From contig CAVULO010000015.1 in assembly GCA_963742345.1 (NCBI GenBank), positions 434,001-498,000 of the forward strand: a stretch of 64,000 nucleotides of DNA, given 5' to 3'. The position numbers and the translations under genes are program-made. The notes beneath the pieces were generated by a model that saw only the letters and a program-made list of their open reading frames with translations, had not been told where the DNA came from and did no database searches. Of the stretch, positions 9,028-17,357 are shown one piece after another. How positions within the stretch are numbered: position 1 is the first letter of the stretch; each line of letters starts with the position of its first letter. The stretch comes from Pseudolabrys sp963742345 (lineage in GTDB: Bacteria > Pseudomonadota > Alphaproteobacteria > Rhizobiales > Xanthobacteraceae).

Positions 9028-10013
9028 TTTATCTTCACGTTTGCGGCCTTGATCACCGGCGCCCAGCGCGCAATTTCGCCGTCCATGCGGGCGCGCAACT
9101 CTTCCGGTGATGAGCCAACCGGTTCCATCAGTTGTGCCGCAAGTTTTTCGCGCACGGCCGGCTGCTTGATGATGTCGGCGACGGTTTTGCTGATTTTGTC
9201 GATGACCGGCTTGGGTGTTCCACCAGGTGCAATCAATCCGTTCCAGGCGTCGGCTTCTACGTCGATGCCGGCCTCCTTCAAGGTCGGCACGTCTGGCAAA
9301 TAGGGCGAGCGCTTGGCGGTAGAGACCGCGAGAATTGTCACTGCGCCCGATATGGCCTGCGGCGTCACCGATATCGCGGGAAGACACGTTATCTGCGCGT
9401 CATTGCGGATCACTGCGGTAATCGCCTGCGGTGAACTGGTATAGGGCACGTGCACCAGTTCGGCGCCAGCCTTGATAGCAATTGCCTCCATCGCAAGGTG
9501 CGACAGGGAGCCGTTCCCGATCGAAGCAAAGTTGTATTTGCCGGGGTTCTTCTTCAACAGCGCGACCAGCTCCGCAACGGAGTTGACGCCAAGCGTTGGA
9601 TTGACCGCCAGCACACTCGGCTGGGTGATCAACTGGGTAACGGGTGCGATGTCCTTGCGCGGATCGTAGGGTAGCTTCGAGAACAATAAGGTGTTGATGG
9701 CAAGCGGGCCACCGATGCTCACGCCGAGCGTCGAGCCATCGGGCGCGGCCTTTGCGACAACATCGGTCCCAAGATTGCCGCTGGCGCCGGGCTTGTTCTC
9801 TACGACAAATGCACTGGCGGGATATTTCTGCTGCAAGCCGTCGGCCACCAGTCGCGCCACGATGTCGGGCGTCGATCCCGGCCCGAAGGGGACCACGATA
9901 CGCACGGTTTTTGCCGGCCAATCCTGCGCCGGGACGGGCGCGGCGGCCGCCGCCAGCAGCAAAAGCGCTCCCATAATGCGTTTCGAAAATCGATATCTCG
10001 TGGCTGTGGTCAT
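9024..10013 (-). CDS. tripartite tricarboxylate transporter substrate-binding protein (Bug/TctC family)
   Basis: A 329-residue periplasmic binding protein. It begins with a signal peptide (basic KRIM, hydrophobic core, cleavage probably after PVPAQD). The mature start WPAKTVRIVVPFGPGSTPDI and the VVENKPGASGNLGTDVVAKA block are the diagnostic Bug/TctC motifs. The central VPYTSSPQAITAV and the C-terminal EVPTLKEAG-like segment also fit. No TctA or TctB membrane subunits are in the window, so it is an orphan receptor; this is common for the family. The ligand cannot be predicted from sequence. It is read divergently from nnrU across an 82-base gap. Confidence 0.92.
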   Translation of the reverse strand: MTTATRYRFSKRIMGALLLLAAAAAPVPAQDWPAKTVRIVVPFGPGSTPDIVARLVADGLQQKYPASAFVVENKPGASGNLGTDVVAKAAPDGSTLGVSIGGPLAINTLLFSKLPYDPRKDIAPVTQLITQPSVLAVNPTLGVNSVAELVALLKKNPGKYNFASIGNGSLSHLAMEAIAIKAGAELVHVPYTSSPQAITAVIRNDAQITCLPAISVTPQAISGAVTILAVSTAKRSPYLPDVPTLKEAGIDVEADAWNGLIAPGGTPKPVIDKISKTVADIIKQPAVREKLAAQLMEPVGSSPEELRARMDGEIARWAPVIKAANVKIN

Positions 10014-10095
10014 CTAGGATATGTTCTGTCGGGGAACAGCTTGCATTGATTGCCACGATCCTCTACTGCGGCGGTAATCTGACACGAGTTGTAGC

Positions 10096-10677
10096 ATGGG
10101 TTTAGGCATTCTCGTTCTTGGCCTGGCGGTCTTTCTCGGGACGCATGTATTCGTCTCGTTGCGAGGCGCCCGCGCCGATGTTATCGCGCGGGTGGGGCTG
10201 CATGCCTATCGTGCAGCGTTCGCGCTCGTGTCGCTCGCAGGCCTCGCGTTGATCATCTGGGGTTATGGGCAATACCGAGCGAATGGATTGATTCAAGTTT
10301 GGTCGCCGCCCGGATTAATGCGGCACATCACCGTCGGATTGATGCTGTTTGCGGTGATCTTCATTGTCGCTGCGTTTATCCCGAGCCACATCAAGACCCG
10401 CCTTAAGCATCCAATGCTCGCAAGCGTGAAGACCTGGGCGTTGGCACATTTGCTTTCCAATGGTGATCTCGGCTCGATCCTGCTCTTCGGGACCTTTCTG
10501 GCTTGGGGTGTCTATGCTCGCATCGCCGCCAAGCGCCGCCGCGATTTCGGACCGGCGACCGCGCCCGCCGGCTGGACAAATGACATCATCGTCGTGGCGC
10601 TCGGGATCGTGGTTTATCTCGCGCTGGGTTACGCCTTCCATCCAGCGGTGATCGGCGTTCCCGTGTTCGGAAAGTAG
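10096..10677 (+). CDS. NnrU family membrane protein
   Basis: A 193-residue protein with about five or six membrane segments (residues 2-20, 38-60, 76-98, 115-135, 138-155 and 160-185). Motifs include GTHVFVSLRGAR, GLMRHITVGLMLFA and HPMLASVKTWALAHLLSNGD, which identify the NnrU family. NnrU is linked to nitrite/nitric oxide respiration in some denitrifiers, but homologues are widespread outside denitrification. No nitrogen-oxide genes are nearby, so that role should not be assumed. It ends 2 bases before panB, suggesting co-transcription. Confidence 0.85.
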   Translation: MGLGILVLGLAVFLGTHVFVSLRGARADVIARVGLHAYRAAFALVSLAGLALIIWGYGQYRANGLIQVWSPPGLMRHITVGLMLFAVIFIVAAFIPSHIKTRLKHPMLASVKTWALAHLLSNGDLGSILLFGTFLAWGVYARIAAKRRRDFGPATAPAGWTNDIIVVALGIVVYLALGYAFHPAVIGVPVFGK

Positions 10678-10679
10678 TC

Positions 10680-11507
10680 ATGTCGGTCCAGGATGAGATC
10701 CGGCGGCTCACCGCCCCCGATATACGCGCGCGCAAAGGCGGCGAACCGATAGTCTGCCTTACCTCTTATCACGCCCATACTGCGCGAATTGTCGATGCGC
10801 ATTGTGATGTGATCCTGGTTGGCGACTCGCTCGGCATGGTAATGCACGGCCTCGAAACCACTGTTCCTGTCACGCTCGAAATGATGATCCTGCAGGGGCA
10901 TGCGGTGATGCGCGGCTCGAAACGCGCGTTGGTGGTCGTGGATATGCCGTTTGGTTCGTACGAAGCTTCGAAAGAACAAGCTTTCATGAGTGCGGCGCGC
11001 GTGCTGAAGGAAACCGGTTGCGGCGCGATCAAGGTTGAAGGCGGCAAGCGCATGGGGGAGACGATCCGCTTTCTTGCCGAGCGCGGCGTACCGGTGATGG
11101 CCCATGTCGGGCTGACGCCACAGGCCATCAATACGATTGGCTCGTTCCGTGCACAAGGCCGCGACGAGGCCGATTGGGCGCGCATGGAGGAAGACACGCT
11201 CGCTGTTTCGCAAGCGGGCGCGTTTTCGGTTGTGATTGAGGCGGTGGCAGAGCCACTGGCGCGTAAGCTGACCGCGGCGGTGCCGATCCCGACTATCGGC
11301 ATCGGCGCCAGCGTGGCGTGCGACGGGCAGATTTTGGTCCTGGAAGACATGCTCGGCTTGTCGCCGCGGGTTCCAAAATTCGTCAAGCGCTATGGTTCGC
11401 TCGGTCCCGGCATCGAGAAGGCGGTCAGCGACTATGCCGCGGAAGTGCGCTCGCGCACTTTTCCCGGCCCCGAGCACGTCTATCCGATGAAAAGCAAGAA
11501 GGGCTAA
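10680..11507 (+). CDS. panB: 3-methyl-2-oxobutanoate hydroxymethyltransferase
   Basis: Catalyses the first committed step of pantothenate synthesis, adding a hydroxymethyl group from 5,10-methylenetetrahydrofolate to 2-oxoisovalerate. The 275-residue protein has the usual length. It shows the metal and substrate motifs VGDSLGMVMHG, VVVDMPFGSYEAS, AIKVEGG, PVMAHVGLTPQ and the late TIGIGASVACDGQILVLEDMLG without its middle residues altered. Pantothenate feeds the 4-phosphopantetheine arm attached to AcpP, which is encoded 18 kb away. It follows nnrU by 2 bases; panC is not in the window. Confidence 0.96.
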   Translation: MSVQDEIRRLTAPDIRARKGGEPIVCLTSYHAHTARIVDAHCDVILVGDSLGMVMHGLETTVPVTLEMMILQGHAVMRGSKRALVVVDMPFGSYEASKEQAFMSAARVLKETGCGAIKVEGGKRMGETIRFLAERGVPVMAHVGLTPQAINTIGSFRAQGRDEADWARMEEDTLAVSQAGAFSVVIEAVAEPLARKLTAAVPIPTIGIGASVACDGQILVLEDMLGLSPRVPKFVKRYGSLGPGIEKAVSDYAAEVRSRTFPGPEHVYPMKSKKG

Positions 11508-11618
11508 CGCCCTGAAATATTAACGGTTGTCGGCTTTGGCTTTGCCTTAGGCGCGCCACATCGATAGTTTACCGCGCAACTCGGCCCGGGGTGGGCCAAG
11601 GGCGGGTTTGGAGCCATC

Positions 11619-12272
11619 GTGGCCGATATTTTTCATGAAGTGGACGAGGAAGTCCGGCGCGAACGGCTCAAGAAGCTGTGGGATCGCTACAGCATCTATC
11701 TGATTGCGCTTGCCGTCTTGATCGTGGCGGTCATCGGTGCGTGGCGCGGCTACGAATATTGGGTCGCCAAAAGAGCCGCGGCGGCTGGCGCCGCTTTCGA
11801 GGCGGCGGGGGTCTTGAGCGAGCAGGGCAAATACACCGAGGCGGAAGCTGCTTTCGCCAAAGTGGCAGCCGATGCGCCGCAAGGTTATCGCGTTCTGGCG
11901 CGTATGCGCGTGGCCAGCGCGCTTGCGCAGGTCAAGCCCGCTGACGCGATAAAAGCCTATGACGAGCTTTCGGCCGATGCCTCGATCGGAACGACCTGGC
12001 AGGATCTTGCCGCAATACGCGCCGGCCTGCTGCTGGTAGATACGGCGTCACTGGCCGACATGCGCAGGCGGCTCGATCCGCTCGCTGAACCGACACGCAG
12101 CTTTCGTCACACTGCGCGCGAACTGCTCGCGCTGTCGGCGTGGCGTAGTCACGATATTCCCGCTGCGCGGCGCTATCTCGATATGATCGCGACCGATGCA
12201 GAATCACCGATAGGCACGCGCGCGCGCGCTGACGTGTTGTCGGGACTGATAGCCGCCGAAGGCAAGAGTTGA
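11619..12272 (+). CDS. YfgM/TPR-type membrane-anchored periplasmic protein
   Basis: A 217-residue protein starting at GTG. A cytoplasmic segment rich in charged residues (FHEVDEEVRRERLKKLWDRY) is followed by one membrane helix at about residues 24-43, then an alpha-helical Ala-rich region with tetratricopeptide-like spacing (YTEAEAAFAKVAADAPQGYR). This matches the YfgM-like DUF2133 family, in which E. coli YfgM is an SecYEG-associated chaperone partner. As in E. coli, it lies upstream of der. Here the interval to der holds only a small lipoprotein. The stop overlaps a possible TTG start of that lipoprotein. Confidence 0.83.
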   Translation: MADIFHEVDEEVRRERLKKLWDRYSIYLIALAVLIVAVIGAWRGYEYWVAKRAAAAGAAFEAAGVLSEQGKYTEAEAAFAKVAADAPQGYRVLARMRVASALAQVKPADAIKAYDELSADASIGTTWQDLAAIRAGLLLVDTASLADMRRRLDPLAEPTRSFRHTARELLALSAWRSHDIPAARRYLDMIATDAESPIGTRARADVLSGLIAAEGKS

Positions 12273-12785
12273 GGCGCATGCGGACAATCCATCGTGTTGT
12301 GCTGCTGACCGCTCTCGCTGCGTTCTCGTCTGCGTTGACGGCTTGCTCGAATTTCGACCCCGACAAACTCGACTTTTTTGGCCTCAATGAGAAAAAGAAG
12401 CTTCCTGGCGAACGCAAGGACGTGTTTCCCGGCGGTGTTCCCGGCGTTTCACAAGGTATTCCGCCGGAATATATGAAGGGCAACCAGCCGGCTGACGCCG
12501 CGCAAACGCCGGCCCCGGTCGCGGCCGAGCCGGAGAAGAAGACCGCAGCGGTCGAGCCGGAGGCCAAACCGAAGCCAAAACCAAAACGCGCGCCGAAGCC
12601 GCCGACACAGATTACCGTGCAAGGTGCCCCGCAAAACGCAGGACAACAGCAGCCCGCTCCTTGGCCACAGCAGGCCCAGCAGCCGGCGCAGCAACAGAGC
12701 CAGAACTCCTTGGCCGGCCCAAGGCCAAACCAATGCTCCGGAGCCGTGGCCATCGTCGCCGCAACCCGGAACCTTCTCGCGCTGA
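12269..12785 (+). CDS. small proline/lysine-rich lipoprotein, frameshifted as sequenced
   Basis: The N-terminus has a lipoprotein signal with lipobox LTAC at residues about 23-26 (from the TTG start), then the conserved-looking segment KKLPGERKDVFPGGVPGV and a Pro/Lys/Ala/Gln-rich tail. As given, the frame runs to a TGA ending at 12823 through an implausible tail (residues from about codon 146). Removing one A at 12704-12705 switches to a frame that continues TPWPAQG and ends APEPWPSSPQPGTFSR at 12785. That Pro-rich GTFSR ending matches my memory of homologues in Bradyrhizobium relatives. Corrected length is 171 residues from TTG 12269 or 168 from ATG 12278. The function is unknown, perhaps envelope assembly. 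The shift is more likely a sequence error than a decayed gene. Confidence 0.7.
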
Positions 12786-12792
12786 TGGGCGC

Positions 12793-12835
12793 GTCATGTG
12801 CGGGCGCCCGTACGCGGGCTTGACCCGAGGATGAC
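12793..12835. repeat. REP-like palindrome / possible terminator
   Basis: An imperfect inverted repeat directly after the corrected lipoprotein stop. Outer arms are GTCAT and ATGAC, and inner arms CGGG and CCCG, with the core GGGCTTGACCC on one side. The composition recalls the GGGCTTGACCCGG-type intergenic repeats common in Bradyrhizobium and relatives. It could also act as a transcription stop ahead of der. There is no T-run, so an intrinsic terminator is not certain. Confidence 0.45.
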
Positions 12836-12901
12836 CTGCGCCGCAAACACTTCTTTGAATTTATTTGACGGATGCCGTGTAAAGCGCGGCAGCGATAACG
12901 G

Positions 12902-14263
12902 ATGACCTTCACGATTGCCATCGTCGGCCGGCCCAATGTCGGCAAATCAACCTTGTTCAACCGGTTGGTCGGCCGGCGTCTGGCCCTGGTTGATGACCGG
13001 CCCGGCGTCACGCGCGACCGGCGCGAGGGGCAGGGCCGGCTGGGCGACATTGAGTTTACAGCCATTGATACTGCGGGTTTCGAGCAGTCGACGCCCGAAA
13101 GTCTTTCGGGCCGCATGCGCGCTCAGACCGAGATGGCAATCGACCAAGCGGACGCCATATTTTTCATGATTGACGCGCGGGCCGGACCGATGCCGGCCGA
13201 CCACGCTGTCGCCGAAGTTGCGCGCAAATCCGGAAAACCGATCGTGCTCGTCGCCAACAAGAGCGAAGGGACAGCGGGTGAATCGGGACGGCTGGAGGCT
13301 TATGCGCTCGGCCTGGGCGAACCGGTGCCAATCTCGGCCGAGCACAATGAGGGCATGTCCAATCTCTACGATGCTTTGTGTGCTGTGCTGCCCCGGCAGA
13401 CTAAGCAGCAAGTAGCCGAGGCCGAAATCGATCAAACGCATTCGATTCGGGTTGCCATTGTCGGGCGCCCCAATGCGGGTAAATCGACGCTGATCAACCG
13501 TTTGATTGGCGAGGAAAGGCTGCTCACCGGGCCGGAGGCTGGGATCACGCGCGACGCTATTGCGGTAAAGCACAGCTGGCAGGGCCACGAATTTCGCTTC
13601 TATGACACCGCCGGATTGCGCCGTCGCTCTCGTGTCGCGGAAAAGCTCGAGAAACTTTCGGTCGCCGATGCGCTCAATGCGGTGCGCTTTGCCGAAGTCG
13701 TGGTGGTGCTGCTCGACGTAGAAAATGCTTTCGAAGAGCAGGATCAGCGCATCGCCGACCTGGTCGAGCAGGAGGGCCGCGCCATCGTCATCGCCGTCAA
13801 TAAATGGGATTTGAAAGAGAAGACAGCGGGCGCTATCGGCAAGTTGCGCGAACAAGCGGAGGAGAAGCTGACCCAGCTCAGGGGAGTTCCGCTGGTGGCG
13901 GTCTCCGGCCTCACTGGCGAAGGTCTCGACCGGCTGATGCAGGCCATCGTCGATGCTTACGGAGTTTGGAACAAACGCATCCCCACCAGCGCACTTAATC
14001 GTTGGTTCGAGCACGCGGTCAGCGCCAATCCACCGCCGGCGGTGTCTGGCCGCTCGCTACGGCTCAATTACATTACTCAGCCAAAGAGCCGGCCTCCAAG
14101 CTTTGTTGTGTTCTGCACGCGGGCGGATGCGGTGCCCGACGCATACAAACGATATCTGTTGAATTCATTACGCGAGACATTCGAACTACCAGGAACTCCG
14201 ATTCGTCTCGCGTTACGTGAGAAAGCCAATCCGTACAAAGGCCGCGCGAAGCGCAAGCACTGA
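12902..14263 (+). CDS. der: ribosome biogenesis GTPase Der (EngA)
   Basis: An essential tandem GTPase for 50S subunit maturation. The 453-residue product has two complete G domains. The first has GRPNVGKST at residues 9-17, DTAGFEQS and NKSEG. The second has GRPNAGKST near residue 190, DTAGLRRRSRV and NKWD. A C-terminal KH-like domain follows and ends in the basic tail NPYKGRAKRKH. All guanine-binding motifs look intact. The gene stands after the YfgM-like protein and lipoprotein on the same strand. Confidence 0.97.
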   Translation: MTFTIAIVGRPNVGKSTLFNRLVGRRLALVDDRPGVTRDRREGQGRLGDIEFTAIDTAGFEQSTPESLSGRMRAQTEMAIDQADAIFFMIDARAGPMPADHAVAEVARKSGKPIVLVANKSEGTAGESGRLEAYALGLGEPVPISAEHNEGMSNLYDALCAVLPRQTKQQVAEAEIDQTHSIRVAIVGRPNAGKSTLINRLIGEERLLTGPEAGITRDAIAVKHSWQGHEFRFYDTAGLRRRSRVAEKLEKLSVADALNAVRFAEVVVVLLDVENAFEEQDQRIADLVEQEGRAIVIAVNKWDLKEKTAGAIGKLREQAEEKLTQLRGVPLVAVSGLTGEGLDRLMQAIVDAYGVWNKRIPTSALNRWFEHAVSANPPPAVSGRSLRLNYITQPKSRPPSFVVFCTRADAVPDAYKRYLLNSLRETFELPGTPIRLALREKANPYKGRAKRKH

Positions 14264-14276
14264 GCAGGCAGAGGTG

Positions 14277-15017
14277 CTAGGTCGGAGCGTGGAATTCCAT
14301 AAACTTGCCGTCGCGGAAATTATAAAGCTTCCCGTTCTCAAGACACGCCGGCAGGCAGAGGGGTACGATCGCCTTCGTGACTTCCTCCGCTGTTGGCAGC
14401 GTCAGTGGATCGATTCCTGGGAAGGCACTGGCATACATGCGCGTGCGGGTCGGGCCGGGCGCAAAAAGATTGGCGCGCACGGGCGTGGTCGCACATTCCG
14501 CCGCATAGGTACGCACCAGGACTTCCAGCGCCGCCTTCGAGGCGGCATAAGGACCCCAATAAGCCCTCCCCATGTGGGCAACCCCGGAGGTCAGAAATAC
14601 AGCGCGGCCGGCTTGCGAGCGCCGGAGCAAAACGTCCATACAGCGAATGAGTTGCCAATTGGCGGTGATATTGACGGCAATCAGATTGTCCCAATCCTTC
14701 GGCTCGACGTGAGCGAGCGGGGAGAGCGGACCGAGAATCCCGGCGTTGCCGACCAGTACGTCGAGCCGCTGGTAGCGTTCGTTGATCGCAAGCGCGAGCC
14801 GCGCAATGCCTTCGCTGTCCTTGACGTCAAGGGGCACCAGCGTGGCAGTACCGCCGGCCGCTTTGATTTTATCGTCGAGTTCTTCCAGACCGCCGACCGT
14901 CCGCGCCACGGCCACCACATGTGCGCCGGCTTGCGCGAGCTCGAGGGCAAGCGCCGCGCCAATACCGCGCGAGGCGCCGGTGATCAGCGCAATACGATCG
15001 GAGAGGGGCTTGGCCAT
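14277..15017 (-). CDS. short-chain dehydrogenase/reductase
   Basis: A 246-residue classical SDR. The NAD(P)-binding motif TGASRGIGAALALELA starts at residue 14, LDVKDSEGI follows, and VGNAGILGP is the NAG structural motif. The catalytic Ser is in FLTSGVAHMG and the YxxxK pair in YAASKAALE. The substrate is unknown; the sequence resembles YciK-type oxidoreductases more than FabG. It lies 23 bases after purF on the same strand, so it is probably the last gene of a cvpA-purF-SDR operon. It converges with der, with 13 bases between stops. Confidence 0.88.
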   Translation of the reverse strand: MAKPLSDRIALITGASRGIGAALALELAQAGAHVVAVARTVGGLEELDDKIKAAGGTATLVPLDVKDSEGIARLALAINERYQRLDVLVGNAGILGPLSPLAHVEPKDWDNLIAVNITANWQLIRCMDVLLRRSQAGRAVFLTSGVAHMGRAYWGPYAASKAALEVLVRTYAAECATTPVRANLFAPGPTRTRMYASAFPGIDPLTLPTAEEVTKAIVPLCLPACLENGKLYNFRDGKFMEFHAPT

Positions 15018-15040
15018 ACGCGAACGATGGTGGCGGCGGG

Positions 15041-16534
15041 CTAGATGGCTTCCGCCAGCAATGACAATTGCCGTGGGCTCGCCTCTTGCGCGGCGAGGTC
15101 GGTAAGCGGGGTGGGGTAGTCGCCAGTGAAGCAGTGGTCGGTGAATTGCGGACGCGCCGGGTCGCGACCCGACAAGCCCATGGCGCGGTAGATGCCATCG
15201 ACCGACAGGAACGCCAGGGAGTCCGCTCCAATAAACTGTCGCATGCCCTCGAGATCGTGGGTGGCGGCAAGCAGTTTGTCGCGCTCAGGCGTGTCGATGC
15301 CGTAATAGTCCGGATGAGTAATCGGGGGCGACGCGATGCGAAAGTGCACCTCCTTGGCGCCAGCATCGCGCATCATTTGCACAATCTTGCGCGAAGTCGT
15401 GCCGCGCACGATCGAATCGTCCACCAGAACGATGCGCTTGCCTCCAACCACCGCGCGGTTGGCAGAGTGCTTCATGCGCACGCCTTGATCGCGGATCGAT
15501 TGCGTCGGTTGGATGAAGGTACGGCCGACATAGTGGTTGCGGATGATACCAAGTTCGTAAGGGATACCGAACTCCTGCGCAAAGCCGATCGCCGCCGGCA
15601 CACCCGAGTCCGGCACCGGAACGATCACGTCGGCCTTGGCCGCGGCCTCCCGCGCCAATTCCGCGCCCATGGTCTTGCGCACGTCGTAGACGTTTCGGCC
15701 GCCGACGATCGAGTCCGGCCGCGAGAAATAGACGTATTCGAAGATGCAGGGTCGTGGTGCCATCGGTGGAAAAGGCTTGTGCGATTGCGCGCCGTCCTCG
15801 TCAAAGACGACGACTTCGCCGTTTTCCACGTCGCGCACATATTGCGCGCCGATGATGTCGAGCGCGCAAGTCTCGGAAGCCAGAATTGGACAGCCGTCGA
15901 GTTTGCCGATCACCAGCGGACGGATGCCGAGCGGGTCGCGTGCGCCTACCAGTTTCTTGTTGGTTAGGCCGACAAAGGCATAGGCGCCTTCGAGTTGCCG
16001 CAGGCCCTCAATGAATCGGTCGACGAAGCGGTTGCGGCGCGCACGCGCGACCAGATGCAGGATCACCTCAGTGTCGGTGGTCGACTGCATCATGGCGCCT
16101 TCGTGCACGAGGTCGCGCCGAAGCTTGATGCCATTGGTGAGGTTGCCGTTGTGGCCGATAGCAAATCCGCCGCCTTCGAGTTCCGCAAACAGCGGCTGTA
16201 CGTTGCGCAAGACGGTCTCGCCGGTGGTTGAATAACGCACATGACCTATGGCGGATGTGCCAGGCAGACGATCAATCACCTCGCGGCGAGCGAAGGCGTC
16301 GCCGACCAGGCCTAGGCGGCGTTCGGAATGGAAGCGTTTGCCGTCGAAGGACACGATGCCCGCGGCTTCCTGGCCGCGGTGTTGAAGAGCATGCAGACCA
16401 AGCGCGGTGATCGCGGCCGCATCAGGGTGGCCGAAAATGCCGAACACCCCGCATTCCTCACGCAGTCGGTCGGCATTTGGATCGAACTCCGCAGCATCGG
16501 CCATACGCATGAGGTCCTGCGGGGAGTTGTGCAT
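15041..16534 (-). CDS. purF: amidophosphoribosyltransferase
   Basis: The first step of de novo purine synthesis: PRPP plus glutamine to phosphoribosylamine. The 497-residue protein has an N-terminal Ntn-type glutaminase domain. The catalytic Cys is at residue 28 in REECGVFGIFG, preceded by a 27-residue leader that is presumably processed. GLHALQHRGQEAAGI and GHVRYSTTG follow. The C-terminal phosphoribosyltransferase domain has the PRPP loop IVLVDDSIVRGTTSRKIVQM. Alternative internal starts (Met 9 or 11) would shorten the leader. The start lies 2 bases from the end of cvpA, the classic cvpA-purF pairing. Confidence 0.96.
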   Translation of the reverse strand: MHNSPQDLMRMADAAEFDPNADRLREECGVFGIFGHPDAAAITALGLHALQHRGQEAAGIVSFDGKRFHSERRLGLVGDAFARREVIDRLPGTSAIGHVRYSTTGETVLRNVQPLFAELEGGGFAIGHNGNLTNGIKLRRDLVHEGAMMQSTTDTEVILHLVARARRNRFVDRFIEGLRQLEGAYAFVGLTNKKLVGARDPLGIRPLVIGKLDGCPILASETCALDIIGAQYVRDVENGEVVVFDEDGAQSHKPFPPMAPRPCIFEYVYFSRPDSIVGGRNVYDVRKTMGAELAREAAAKADVIVPVPDSGVPAAIGFAQEFGIPYELGIIRNHYVGRTFIQPTQSIRDQGVRMKHSANRAVVGGKRIVLVDDSIVRGTTSRKIVQMMRDAGAKEVHFRIASPPITHPDYYGIDTPERDKLLAATHDLEGMRQFIGADSLAFLSVDGIYRAMGLSGRDPARPQFTDHCFTGDYPTPLTDLAAQEASPRQLSLLAEAI

Positions 16535-16536
16535 TG

Positions 16537-17139
16537 CTATCGCGTTCCGCTTGCCTTGGGTTGCGTCAACGGCAAATCCGAGCGCTGGTCGGGATTGGTA
16601 TCAGGCGCATCCTGGTCTTCCGGCTTCGGCTTTTTCAGCCTCTTTAAGATGGTGCTTTCGGGGTCATCCGGCAACATCGACATCAGCCATTGTCCCGTAT
16701 TTTGCAGTACCAGCTTTGACTTGGCGCCCCGTACCCAATCGGGCTGGCTTCGGTCAGGTACCAGCCAGGCGAAGAACAGGAATGCGACGACGACGATAAT
16801 CAGGCCGCGGCCGAGGCCGAAGAGGAAACCGAGCGTGCGGTCGAGCGCGCCAACCCGGCTGTCGAGGACCATGTCGGAAACGCGCGCGGTGATGATTGAG
16901 ACGATAAGCAGCGTTCCGAGAAACACACCACCGGCCGAAACACCAGCCGCGACCATGTCACTGCTGAAATACTGCTTTGCCACCGGCAGCACACGGCCAT
17001 AGGAATAAAGCGTGACCAGTGCGGCAACGCCCCAAGCGCCGATCGACAGGATTTCTCGCATGAAGCCCCGGATCATGGCGAGGAGCCCCGAGATCAACAT
17101 GACCGCCAGCAAAATGATGTCGAGCAGCGTGATCGGCAT
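16537..17139 (-). CDS. cvpA: CvpA family inner membrane protein
   Basis: A 200-residue protein with four membrane helices (about residues 3-20, 28-48, 64-86 and 103-125) and a charged, Pro/Asp-rich cytoplasmic tail from about residue 130. The motif GFMREILSIGAWGVAALV and the glycine-rich LDRTLGFLFGLGRGLIIV fit the CvpA family, named for colicin V production in E. coli. Its physiological role is not settled. The gene is immediately upstream of purF and likely shares its transcript. The 218 bases between this gene and radA contain no gene; I see only a weak CCTAA/TTAGG inverted repeat around 17254-17273. Confidence 0.88.
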   Translation of the reverse strand: MPITLLDIILLAVMLISGLLAMIRGFMREILSIGAWGVAALVTLYSYGRVLPVAKQYFSSDMVAAGVSAGGVFLGTLLIVSIITARVSDMVLDSRVGALDRTLGFLFGLGRGLIIVVVAFLFFAWLVPDRSQPDWVRGAKSKLVLQNTGQWLMSMLPDDPESTILKRLKKPKPEDQDAPDTNPDQRSDLPLTQPKASGTR

Positions 17140-17357
17140 CGAGGGCTCATGAGCTCCGCAAGTTTCGGCAATTCAGGCCGCACAGGATGGCGGGGCGGCG
17201 CGACGAATCCGGGGCAGCCATAGCGGCTCCGGACCAGGGCGGCAATGTCGACCCTAAGTGCTTAATTTTAGGCCCATTTCTGCGCTTGCGGTCGGGCGCT
17301 CGAGGAAGCGTCTAGCCGGTTTTGACGCGCCGTATATAGCGGGGCCTCACGGCCCCG

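Noticed and set aside
10096..10677. NnrU as evidence for a denitrification cluster
   Set aside because: No nitrite, nitric oxide or nitrous oxide reductase genes are near; the neighbours are panB and a Bug receptor. NnrU homologues are widespread.
12786..12901. Remnant of bamB between the lipoprotein and der
   Set aside because: The gap is only 116 bases and contains a REP-like palindrome; no beta-propeller-like coding sequence is visible in any frame.
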